The notes beneath the pieces were generated by a model. That model had not been told where the DNA came from and searched no databases. It was given only the letters and a program-made list of their open reading frames with translations. 64,000 nt of DNA from Ascoidea asiatica (lineage: Eukaryota > Ascomycota > Saccharomycetes > Ascoideales > Ascoideaceae). The position numbers were made by a program, and so were the translations under genes. Positions 36,209 through 44,744 of the stretch are shown piece by piece. Location of the stretch: contig BCKQ01000007.1 of assembly GCA_001600695.1 (NCBI GenBank), positions 120,332 to 184,331 of the forward strand. The letters run 5' to 3'. The first letter of the stretch is position 1. Every line of letters begins with the position of its first letter.

Positions 36209-37135
36209 TTATAAATCTTCAGAACCTTTTAAACCTGTTGATTTAATTTCATTTAAATTTATTAATTCATTTATATCAATCTTAACTTTACCATCTTTAT
36301 TATTGATGTAATTTGAATTATGAGTGAAATTATAATTTTCAATTTGATTTTTAATATCTTTAACAGTTAAATCTAATAAAATTTTTAAATATAATCTATT
36401 TAACCAAATTATAAATTTTGGTAATATTTTACCATCATTATTAAGTTTATTATATTCAGTAGCTTCAGTTAAAATGATTTTAATTTTTGTTTTGCTATTA
36501 CTATTACTATTCCTATCATTATTATTTTCATTATTTTTATTAATACTTATATTATTATTGTTATTGTTAAGTTTTGTATTTATATATATCTCTTTATAAT
36601 TACAATTCATTATTCTCCATGGTAAACCAAATTTACTTAATTTTTCAAAAAAATTGATTATATTCAAATTATTATTATTCCATTTTATTAAAATTGAATT
36701 TGAATTTTTATTTAAAATTTCAAAATTTTCAAAATTTAAGTTATAATTGAATAAAAAATTCAAATTTAAATAATTATTAATTCTAAAAATATTTAAAAAA
36801 ATGAAATTTCTTAAATTTTTGAAATATTTTAAATCTTTTAAAAAAAATTCATTTATATCATTTGTATCATATTTACTATTATTCATTTTACCACTACATA
36901 AATCAATTTCTTCAGATATAAATGAATCACAATATCCAATATATTTTGAATGATTTCTATCGAATTTTTTATCATTTATAATTTCTTGAATTAACATATC
37001 ATTTGGTAATATATATATTGGATAATTATCATATTTGCAATTTATCTTATATCCATAATATATTGAACCTATTCCAATTCCTATACTACTATATTTAATC
37101 AATTTTCCAAATCCAAATTTCATTCTAACAGCCAT
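36209..37135 (-). CDS. Unknown membrane-anchored protein
   Basis: A 308-residue protein. The N-terminus is basic and then hydrophobic (KLIKYSSIGIGIGSIYYGYK, about 11-30), suggesting an N-terminal membrane anchor or mitochondrial targeting anchor. The body has a segment FFLKDLKYFKNLRNFIFLNIFRINN (about 96-120), and FGLPWRIMNCNYKEI (about 175-189), which recalls an uncharacterised fungal family with a Gly-Leu-Pro-Trp-Arg motif; I cannot name it. An Asn/Ser/Lys low-complexity insert lies at about 193-220. A helical segment (PKFIIWLNRLYLKILLDLTV) follows, then a polar tail. Its start faces the transposon at 37392 and the STIMATE gene beyond, so the mobile element sits in its upstream region. Confidence 0.7.
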   Translation of the reverse strand: MAVRMKFGFGKLIKYSSIGIGIGSIYYGYKINCKYDNYPIYILPNDMLIQEIINDKKFDRNHSKYIGYCDSFISEEIDLCSGKMNNSKYDTNDINEFFLKDLKYFKNLRNFIFLNIFRINNYLNLNFLFNYNLNFENFEILNKNSNSILIKWNNNNLNIINFFEKLSKFGLPWRIMNCNYKEIYINTKLNNNNNNISINKNNENNNDRNSNSNSKTKIKIILTEATEYNKLNNDGKILPKFIIWLNRLYLKILLDLTVKDIKNQIENYNFTHNSNYINNKDGKVKIDINELINLNEIKSTGLKGSEDL

Positions 37136-37382
37136 TTTAAATGTATTATGTGAATCCTTATTGATTTGTTATTCTATTACTCTATTACTCTATTATTTTA
37201 TTACTCAATTGAAATATTTATATCACTTAACATATATAAATATACCCAGGAACTTATTGATTTCATTATCTTTATTATTATCATTTATCATTTACCATTG
37301 ATTTATGATTTGATTTTTGGGTTTTAGAATATCACACTCTTCTCAAATCACGTATAAATATCCACTTTGATAAAATTATATT

Positions 37383-37391
37383 ATTGTTGAG
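37383..37391 (+). repeat. 9-bp target-site duplication, left copy
   Basis: ATTGTTGAG immediately precedes the left inverted repeat. The identical 9 bp follows the right inverted repeat at 39616-39624. Confidence 0.9.
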
Positions 37392-37430
37392 GAGAAATAC
37401 TAAGTGAAGTCACATCATCTCTATTTGCAG
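37392..37430 (+). repeat. Left terminal inverted repeat (39 bp)
   Basis: Exact reverse complement of 39577-39615. It is followed directly by a second partial copy of its inner end (CATCTCTATTTGCAG, ending at 37451). Confidence 0.92.
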
Positions 37431-37853
37431 ACACAACATCTCTATTTGCAGATATTATTTCCTATTTAGGAAGTAATGTTGTCACGTTTTTGAAAAATGA
37501 ACTTTTGAAAAAGCTCAGCGGAAATCACCCAAAATCCGGAAAATAACCGCATTTGAATCCGACAAAGGATTTAAAATCGGGTCCGAAGGTTTTAAGAGTG
37601 ACCAGAAAGTATTAACATGGGAAGCCAGGTACCCTCTATAAATGGAACATATATTTTAAGTGATATGTTTAAAAACCGTCCACTCATTTACCGGAAATGA
37701 CAAACCGGNTANTTAACTCGTNAAGTTTTTTGAAACACCGAGGTCTGTTCTGAAAGAAATTTATATTTCAAGACTCAAACAATTAGAAAAACTTTCTTTT
37801 AGANAANAAATAACCAAAAATATATATAAAAGAAGTACAGTACTAACAGATTG

Positions 37854-38940
37854 TTAATGTATTATCAAACTCTTCAATATCGAATACGTCAATATTAAAT
37901 TTCTAAGATTATTGCTGCAAGTCGTTTCCCAGTGGTGGTAAAGGAGAAGACACCTAAAGAAACCAGCACCTGTAGATATAAGTGGAACAACAATTGGAGA
38001 GGGTATTATATTAAGTTTCTTTTTATCATCAAAAAAGGATTGATTAAAAATTCCAAAAGAACCCCCCTGGGATATTTGGTTTGACATTTAAATGAGAAAA
38101 AGGTTTGTCTAGATCATCATCCAAAGAATCATTATTTTTTGTTAAGAGGCTTTAATCTTCAATTGGAGAAACAATTACAGTAGACGTTCCCACTTTAGAA
38201 GGACCCATAAAAGAAGAACTTAATGTAAGGCCGATATCAAACCAAGATTTATCGATAACTTTACATCCAATAGAAGAGATTTTAGTATCGGTGGTATGAG
38301 TTTTAAACTCTTTGGTAGTTACAACTTGTTATAATCCTTTGCTAAAGATCTAAATGTGTTTGTCAAATCTTCAATTCTTTGTAAATGTTTTTCAATTTTA
38401 CTATTTATTAAATTGTCTATTGAAAAATCTATATTATAATCCCCAGATGGACTGAAAATTATTTCAACTAATCAATGACAAATGGAAAAAGCAATTTTAA
38501 TTTCTTCATTTCAGTAGCTCAGTTGGGTAATATAGATCCATAAACTGTTAAATAACGAATTGTGGTTATAGCGTGAAAAACTGCTGCTTTTATTGAAGTT
38601 GAGTGCGCACCATTATTTAAATGATCACCATTTTTAGATATCTTACTTGTAATCATAGAGATATTTGAAATTAATTCAAATAACCAATCAGAATCTTCGG
38701 AATCTTCGAAATCTTCACTAACGGCGGTAAGCAAAAAAGTTATAGAAGAATTTAAATTTTGTATAGCAGTTAAGGTCATTAAACCGTTTGGATCAANAAA
38801 GCAAATTATAGTTTGATCAGAAAAATCAGCTGAATAAAAATGAATTTCAGATGAATCAATTTTTTTTGGCTTATTTTCTTTTTCAAGTTCGATTTTGTCT
38901 TAATCTCTTTCATATCAGATTTGGATTGAGTTGTTTGCAC
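37854..38940 (-). pseudogene. Broken reading frame inside the transposon
   Basis: The minus strand has a chain of protein-like open segments in changing frames. One runs 38899-38519 (127 codons with one N, containing YSADFSDQTIICF and SEDFEDSEDSDWLFELISN). Another covers about 38466-38330 (NLINSKIEKHLQRIEDLTN, a likely helix), a third about 38325-38160 (a Thr/Ser-rich segment ending IVSPIED), and a fourth 38087-37854. The breaks between them include stop codons and frame changes. Composition is protein-like, so this is probably a gene that decayed. I do not recognise a Mutator transposase signature (DDE core or zinc finger) or any host family. It could be an element-encoded accessory protein or captured host sequence. 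Confidence 0.5.
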
Positions 38941-39576
38941 AATACTATATGATTGTAGTAATGAAGTTGATTTAGTTGAATTGATTACTTATTTGAAAGA
39001 TCGGTAAGAAGTATATTATAAACAATGTTTAAGTTTTTTAGCTTGAATGAAAGAAATCATGAAAAAGTAATTGGCTAAGACGTTTTTAACAATTGAACCA
39101 AGTTAATAAACATATATATAATTAATAAAAGAAGAAACCATTATATGAACTAATGATCTTTTTGAAGCTTTGAATAAAATGCATAACAGTAGATATTATA
39201 GGATTTGAATCCTTTTAAAGAAGTATAAACAGGTTCCTATTGTTTGAGATTCTAGTAGTATCATTAAAAACACATATTTGAAGGGTAAAAAAGGGGTGGA
39301 GACATGTGATATAACNGAAGGCAGAAGTAAAGAAAAGGGTAATAAATAAAAGTGCCGGTCAAATTACTGTTCAAACATTTTGGGATTCATTTGTTTGAGG
39401 TGGGCCTCTTTTATTGTTTAAAGGCCCACAATTATTTGTGGGAAAATGGATTTTGGAGAGGATATATTCCATGGTACGGATAAATAGCTAAATGTCAATA
39501 TAATTTTTGTTCAAAAGTTGTGACGCCTTATATTTCCTAATCAAGTAAATATGCGCCGTTATGAGGCTGAAAATAT

Positions 39577-39615
39577 CTGCAAATAGAGATGATGTGACTT
39601 CACTTAGTATTTCTC
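39577..39615 (-). repeat. Right terminal inverted repeat (39 bp)
   Basis: Exact reverse complement of 37392-37430, directly followed by the ATTGTTGAG target duplication. Confidence 0.92.
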
Positions 39616-39624
39616 ATTGTTGAG
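39616..39624 (+). repeat. 9-bp target-site duplication, right copy
   Basis: ATTGTTGAG is identical to 37383-37391. Removing the element and one copy gives the likely empty site. Confidence 0.9.
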
Positions 39625-40872
39625 CAAATGTCAAACGCACTATTTCACGCACTATAACACGCTTTTTGAAACGCATATTCACACTCACTTTTTACGCAGT
39701 TTACTTGGCCACCACCAGCGCCTGATTTGTTTTTCTTCTTCGTGGCGATGCTGCTTATCTCCAATTTTGCAGTGATTTTCCTCTGTCAGCAAACAAACAA
39801 AAAGTTCGATCTGTTTTCATGCTTTCAGTAACCAAATTGTAGATTTAGATATAATAATGCTAATATTAATAATACGGTAAAGCTATTGCTCTAAATCTAA
39901 TATAATAAAGATCTAAAGAAATAGATATAAAGAAAAGATAAGATAATGTATAAAATATATCAATCAATCAAACAATATATAAAATAATCATAATCTAATA
40001 TAGAATATAAATATCTAATCCCATTATAAACATAAATATAGAAATACATGAAATTGCTGTGGTTTCAATATTCTTTTTCGTTGATATAAATATTATCAAA
40101 ACTATTAACACTACAGTACCTTTAGTGTTAATATTTCTTAAGTTAAGTCTATCAATCCAACAATTTATAATAAAATATTCTTACTCTATTAATAAAAAAA
40201 TATAAGTTACTTCAATTACTCCAACTACTTCAATTACACCATTTCTCAAATTGTTCAATTATTCAATTAAAATCTTCGATTGTTCAATTTAGGAATTATT
40301 CGTTTACTCTAATAGGAGCTTTTAATTATTAAATTTAAATCATATCAAAATTTGTATTCAAATTTAACTCTGGATTTATCCTATTATTCATTATATTTCG
40401 AAAGACGAAAACCAAAATATTAAAATAAATAATCTCATTAACTTTTTAAGAAAAATAAGATATTTCTTTTCTTAACTCTAGCTACTATTTTACTATTTCA
40501 CTACTTCATTACTCATTAATATTTGATTCTTTATTTTTGATTTGAATCAAATCATCCAATTCTTCACACTCGGTAATTTGTTGGTATTGTTTTTTGTTTG
40601 CTTTTCTTCAATAAGAAATTTCATTAAATTTTACTTTTTCAATTTATTAACTCGAGTAATTTCATAAAAATTATTAATAATATCGTTAATATTAAATACT
40701 TTTTCTCTTATATACAGTATAATATAAATTATATTATATTCCTCAATTAATACTTATATTCAATCATAATCTCATTCATATATTCAATCACATATACATT
40801 CATAAACTCATTCATATTAAGCTGGCTTTAATATAAATATAGTGTATAATAATAAAAAAAAAAAAAAATATA
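39616..40872. promoter_or_regulatory. Upstream region of the STIMATE-family gene
   Basis: 1.26 kb. A short G+C-richer block at about 39630-39830 (ACGCACTATTTCACGCAC, GGCCACCACCAGCGCC) is probably the original shared promoter of the two divergent genes, now with the transposon inserted at one edge. The remainder is AT-rich leader ending in poly-A at 40855-40868, just before the ATG. Confidence 0.5.
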
Positions 40873-41691
40873 ATGTCAATAATACTAAATTTAATTCAAC
40901 AAAGTAATGAAGCAAAATGTGATATTTTTGGACCTTTTTCAATTATTATTCAATTATTATTAGGTCTTTTATCAATTTCAACTTTAATTTATAAAAGATT
41001 TAAAGAATTTCCAAATAGAAGATCTTGGAAAATTTGGTTCTTTGATGTTTCAAAACAAATTATTGGCTCTATTTCAATTCATTTCATAAATTTATCTTTA
41101 TCTTATTTATCTTCAAAAATTATTAAAAAATCTTCTTCAATATTCTATCCTCAAAATATATCTAACAATAACTGTTTCAATTTTCAGAATAAAGACAGTA
41201 GTAGTAGTAATAATAATAATAATAATGGTGATAATGATGACGATGATAATGATAATGCTTGTAATTGGTATTTTTTAAATATTATCTTAGATACAACAAT
41301 TGGTGTTCCAATATTATGGTTTTTTCTTTATATTTTACATAATTTTTTTAAAAAAATTATAAAAATTAATGGTATAAATTCAGGTCAATATGGTTTTCCA
41401 CCAAAATTTAAAAATTATTTAAAACAATTAATTTTATATATTAATGGTTTAATGTTAACAAAAATTGTAATTTCAATAATTTTATTTTATTTTAATCAAT
41501 TTTTTAATAGTTTATCAATTTGGTTTTTAAATAATTTTAATAACTTTCCAAATTTTCAAGTTTTTATTGTAATTTTTTTAACTCCATTAATGATGAATAC
41601 TTTACAATATTATTTAATTGATAATATTATTCAATCTCCTGAATATAAAGGATTTGATTATAATAGAATTATTAAAGATACTAATAACAAT

Positions 41692-41762
<71 letters not shown>

Positions 41763-42228
41763 AGATAATACTAAGGATACCAATAAAGATAACAACAAAG
41801 ATAATAATGAAAGATCAAGTATATTAAAATCAAAATTCAACAATAATCTGAATTATTCTTCAATTAATGATAACCAAGCTGATATCAATGATATAACAAA
41901 TAGTCAATCTTCAACAGATTCGAATATTACAAATAATTCAACAGATTTAAATATTCAAAATCATAATCATAATCATAATCATAATCATAATAATAATCAT
42001 AATAATAATAATAATAACCCTAATGGATTAAATGAAATCACTCTAATAAATAATGACCCTGAAAATGTTAGTATATGTGATAGTATTTTAAATTTAAATG
42101 TTGAATTTGAAAATGAACTCATTAGATCAAGATATTATACAAGAAGTTTATTAAAACAAGAAGGTTTATTAGGTCAACCTGAACCAGATATCCTAGAAGG
42201 TGAAATTTTAACATTTCCCAAAAAATAA
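40873..42228 (+). CDS. STIMATE-family vacuolar membrane protein (YPL162C-like)
   Basis: A 451-residue membrane protein. Family blocks are: CDIFGPFSIIIQLLLGLLSI (residues 16-35), YKRFKEFPNRRSWKIWFFDV (about 40-59), SKQIIGSISIHFINLSLSYL, and CNWYFLNIILDTTIGVPILW (about 133-152). This is the pattern of the fungal vacuolar membrane protein family of S. cerevisiae Ypl162c and animal STIMATE (TMEM110). Five or so membrane helices lie in the first 270 residues. Animal STIMATE promotes STIM-Orai calcium signalling at ER-plasma membrane contacts; the fungal role is not established. After residue 274 is a run of about 22 asparagines encoded by pure AAT repeats (41695-41760), then Asn/His-rich tail sequence. 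The C-terminal 50 residues (RSRYYTRSLLKQEGLLGQ) look non-repetitive. The protein is far longer than Ypl162c because of the repeats. Confidence 0.85.
41695..41760 (+). repeat. In-frame AAT microsatellite encoding poly-Asn
   Basis: About 22 uninterrupted AAT triplets inside the STIMATE-family gene. The length is likely polymorphic by replication slippage without breaking the frame. Confidence 0.95.
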
Positions 42229-42759
42229 AATAATCACACTTTTCCTGCTTTTTTATTAAATTTTTATTTTCATTCATCCATTTTTCTAGTATGTTTCTTT
42301 TTTCATTTTACATTTATTTTCATTTTTATTTTCATTTTTAGTCTTTAAGTTTTTCAAATGGCTTTTAAATCGGTTTTGCTTTTATTGGTTATTCAACAGT
42401 ATAATTTTATTGTAAATACACTGTATACTGTGTATATATTTATATATATCATTAATTATGTTTTCTTTACATTTGTTTTTGCTTTTTTTTTTTCTCTTTC
42501 TTTCTTTACAACTGTTACAAAATTGCTATCAATTCTTTAACTGATCATTTATTTACATACTTGACAAACATTTATTATCACTGCCGACGGATATCGGTTA
42601 TTGATACCACTAAAGAATAATGTAGTATTGAATAGTATTGAATAGTAAAGAATAAATGATATAATTTTTTAATAAAGATATAGTATATACTTTTTTATAA
42701 ATGAATAAATATAATCTTTGGTAAATAGATTTTTAAATTAAGATGATGAATGATCGATC
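42229..42759. other. Convergent spacer STIMATE-family gene/PST2
   Basis: AT-rich with TTTTCATTT-type repeats (about 42295-42340) and no G+C island. Short frames are Phe-rich and meaningless. It probably contains the two 3' ends. Confidence 0.5.
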
Positions 42760-43438
42760 TTAAAATGCTTTTGATACAGTTTCATAAAAGGTTTTACCTT
42801 GAATTTGAGCAATTTTAGATTCTAATTCAGTTGGTTGTCTTGAACCATCACCAGCAGCAAAAGTTCCTGCACCCCATGGAGAACCACCATGAACTTCATT
42901 TAAATTAGTTAATAAAGGAAAAGCATTTTTATAACCTAAAGGTACAAAAATAATACCATGATGAGATAAAGTTGATAAAGAATTCATCACAGTTGCTTCT
43001 TGACCACCGCCAGGAGTACCAGTTGAAACAAAAACTCCGGCATATTTACCTTGTAAAGCACCTTTTGCCCATAAACCACCAGTTCTATCCCAGAATGCTT
43101 TCCATTGAGCAGGAAAATTACCATATCTTGTTGGAATACCAAATAAAAAAGCATCATAATTTTCTAAAACTGTTGTATCTGCAATTGGTATATTTGTTGA
43201 TTTTGGTGGTGCATGCATTAAAGTTAAAACATTATCAGGTAAAGTTTCTGGAATTTGATATAAATCTGCTTTACCGCCAGCTTCAATAACACCTTTTTGA
43301 ATATATTGAGCCATTGTTCCTCTAAGAATTTAGTTAGAATAATTGAGTTATTTGATTTTTAGTTTTTAAAAAGTCTAATTCATATACATACATATGACCA
43401 TATAAAGAATAATAAACAATTGCTACTTTTGGTGCCAT
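42760..43438 (-). CDS. PST2: NAD(P)H:quinone oxidoreductase, flavodoxin-like (spliced)
   Basis: Two exons: 43438-43392 (47 nt) and 43321-42760, with a 70-nt intron at 43391-43322. The donor is GTATGT, the branch site TTCTAAC and the acceptor TTAG. Splicing gives 202 residues beginning [19 protein letters not shown], restoring the flavodoxin phosphate-binding loop that the unspliced frame (from Met at 43314) lacks. Conserved blocks follow: [60 protein letters not shown] and [15 protein letters not shown], closely matching yeast Pst2 (198 residues) and WrbA. The enzyme uses FMN for two-electron reduction of quinones and protects against oxidative stress at the plasma membrane/eisosome. Paralogues Rfs1 and Ycp4 are alternatives, with Pst2 the best fit. 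Confidence 0.93.
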
Positions 43439-43782
43439 TTTTTAGAAGAATTAATTTAAAGTTTGATTTTATTTGACTTTATTTGACAAAATAACTGAAA
43501 AAAAACAATAATTGAGAGTAATTATAATAATATAAAAGATTTAACTTAATTGAAATATTAGTCTAAGTAAAATACTAAATACTATTAGAAAGAGTAAATA
43601 AATTCAAAAATAAAGGATATTAAAATTAGGGAGTAAACTCATATATTTATATTCTTTCAGATGCTAGTAAGATCTACACAAAATGTAAATAAATTATAAT
43701 CTATTTCTTTTAAGAGTCCTTTGGAATTGAAAGAAGTATTTCAAATCCTTATTTTGCACCCATTACAAAATCTCACCAAGAG

Positions 43783-43818
43783 CTTATTAAGAATCTTATT
43801 AAGAATCTTATTAAGAAT
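43783..43818. repeat. 12-bp minisatellite, three units
   Basis: Three consecutive CTTATTAAGAAT units in the PST2 upstream region. Confidence 0.9.
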
Positions 43819-44178
43819 CTCGTAATGCTGATATTGGCCAAAGAGAAAGCTCAATTTGAAGCCAATTCTAGTTTTACTAGTTTGTTTATTTTGCTAGCCA
43901 TTATCCATTACTTGCTTGCTTATGTGCTTACCAATTCTTACTAAATAACTAACTATTAATAATTGCTTATAAACAAATATGCAAAAACTCTACAGTAGTT
44001 ACAAAGCTAGCTGCGATCCACAGAAGCAATTCATCTTCTTCCTCAACAAGATTTAAATCTAGAAGAATACAAATATTCTCTATCCATCGTAGAAATAATT
44101 CTAGAGAGGGAAAAAGAAAGTCTAAATGTCTTGGCTCTAATTTCTAAAAAAAAAATTTTAATTGAAAAATAAAAACAT

Positions 44179-44185
44179 AAAAAAA
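44179..44185 (-). terminator. RNA polymerase III T-run terminator of tRNA-Lys
   Basis: Seven consecutive T on the minus strand begin three bases after the tRNA discriminator base, a standard Pol III stop. Confidence 0.85.
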
Positions 44186-44188
44186 GAA

Positions 44189-44282
44189 CTCCTCATTAGG
44201 GGCTCGAACCCTAGACATTTCGGTTGCTCGAAATTTACAAATCCCTAAAAGCCGAACGCTCTACCAACTGAGCTAATGGGGA
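44189..44282 (-). tRNA. tK(UUU): tRNA-Lys (UUU) with 21-nt intron
   Basis: The minus-strand cloverleaf reads as follows. Acceptor 5' strand TCCCCAT, U8-A9, D arm TAGCTCAGTTGGTAGAGC (box A), anticodon stem TTCGG/CCGAA with loop CTTTTAA (anticodon TTT), T arm TAGGG-TTCGAGC-CCCTA (box B), 3' acceptor ATGAGGA and discriminator G. The intron lies after position 37 (44245-44225) and includes TAAA, able to pair with the anticodon as usual for yeast tRNA introns. Exon 1 is 44282-44246, exon 2 is 44224-44189, and the mature length is 73 without CCA. The sequence closely resembles S. cerevisiae tRNA-Lys(UUU), which is also intron-containing. The acceptor stem has one mismatch, C4 opposite A69. Confidence 0.93.
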
Positions 44283-44744
44283 TGAGTTCTAAAAGTTTTT
44301 ACTTTTTTTATTTTGTAAAGGTCTAGTAATAATTGTGGCGCATTTTGTACATAGTTTACCTCGGTTCTTGGTCGGATTACTTTAGCAAACACTCAACCCG
44401 GCTTCTCGATTATATGAGAGAAGTAACGAACAATAAAACACTGTGTTCGCCAGGCAATCAAAAATGATACGGCTAACATTAGTGTTTACGTTGTTTATAT
44501 TAATACTATTGAAATAAAAGCTAAAACGCTGTGATATTATATTATAAGAAATAAATATGGAGAAAAAAAGAGAAGATAACAAAATGAAATTAAAGAACAA
44601 CTAGAGAAACAAAATGAATGAATAAAGGAATGAAATGATTAAGTGATTATTAAAAAATGAAAGAATTAAGTAATGAGGGAAGAAAATATGCTTAAGTGGT
44701 GATTTTGAAAGATTGAATACAAAAGATAAATGGATAAAAAACTA
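44283..44744. other. Spacer between tRNA-Lys and the MFS gene end
   Basis: 462 bp, with a slightly G+C-richer 200 bp upstream of the tRNA (44330-44480), then A-rich sequence. A 72-codon minus-strand frame (44600-44382) has no protein features. Confidence 0.5.

Larger units (their letters stand above)
37392..39615. mobile_element. Mutator-like DNA transposon, non-autonomous (2,224 bp)
   Basis: The element is bounded by perfect 39-bp terminal inverted repeats (37392-37430 and 39577-39615; both begin GAGAAATACTAAG from outside in) and flanked by a 9-bp direct target duplication, ATTGTTGAG. Nine-base duplications with termini beginning GAGA are typical of Mutator-like elements (MULEs), which are known in yeasts such as Yarrowia (Mutyl). 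Inside I find no intact transposase frame; the only coding-like sequence is a broken minus-strand frame. That points to a non-autonomous or decayed copy. Next to the left repeat, a 21-bp segment is duplicated in tandem (ending at 37430 and 37451). All seven Ns seen in the window lie in the element, suggesting several near-identical genomic copies confused the assembly. Inverted rather than direct ends argue against an LTR retroelement. Confidence 0.88.
43439..44188. other. PST2 upstream region
   Basis: 750 bp of AT-rich sequence between the PST2 start and the tRNA 3' end. It contains three tandem CTTATTAAGAAT units (43783-43818) and no gene. Confidence 0.5.

Noticed and set aside
38515-38526. 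TAGCTCAGTTGG, a perfect tRNA box A match inside the transposon
   Set aside because: No box B, acceptor stem or anticodon arm follows within tRNA distance.
37392-39615. Interpretation as an LTR retrotransposon
   Set aside because: The ends are inverted, not direct, repeats, with a 9-bp rather than 5-bp target duplication, and there is no reverse transcriptase or integrase.
42972-43289. 105-codon plus ORF
   Set aside because: Antisense shadow of the PST2 second exon.
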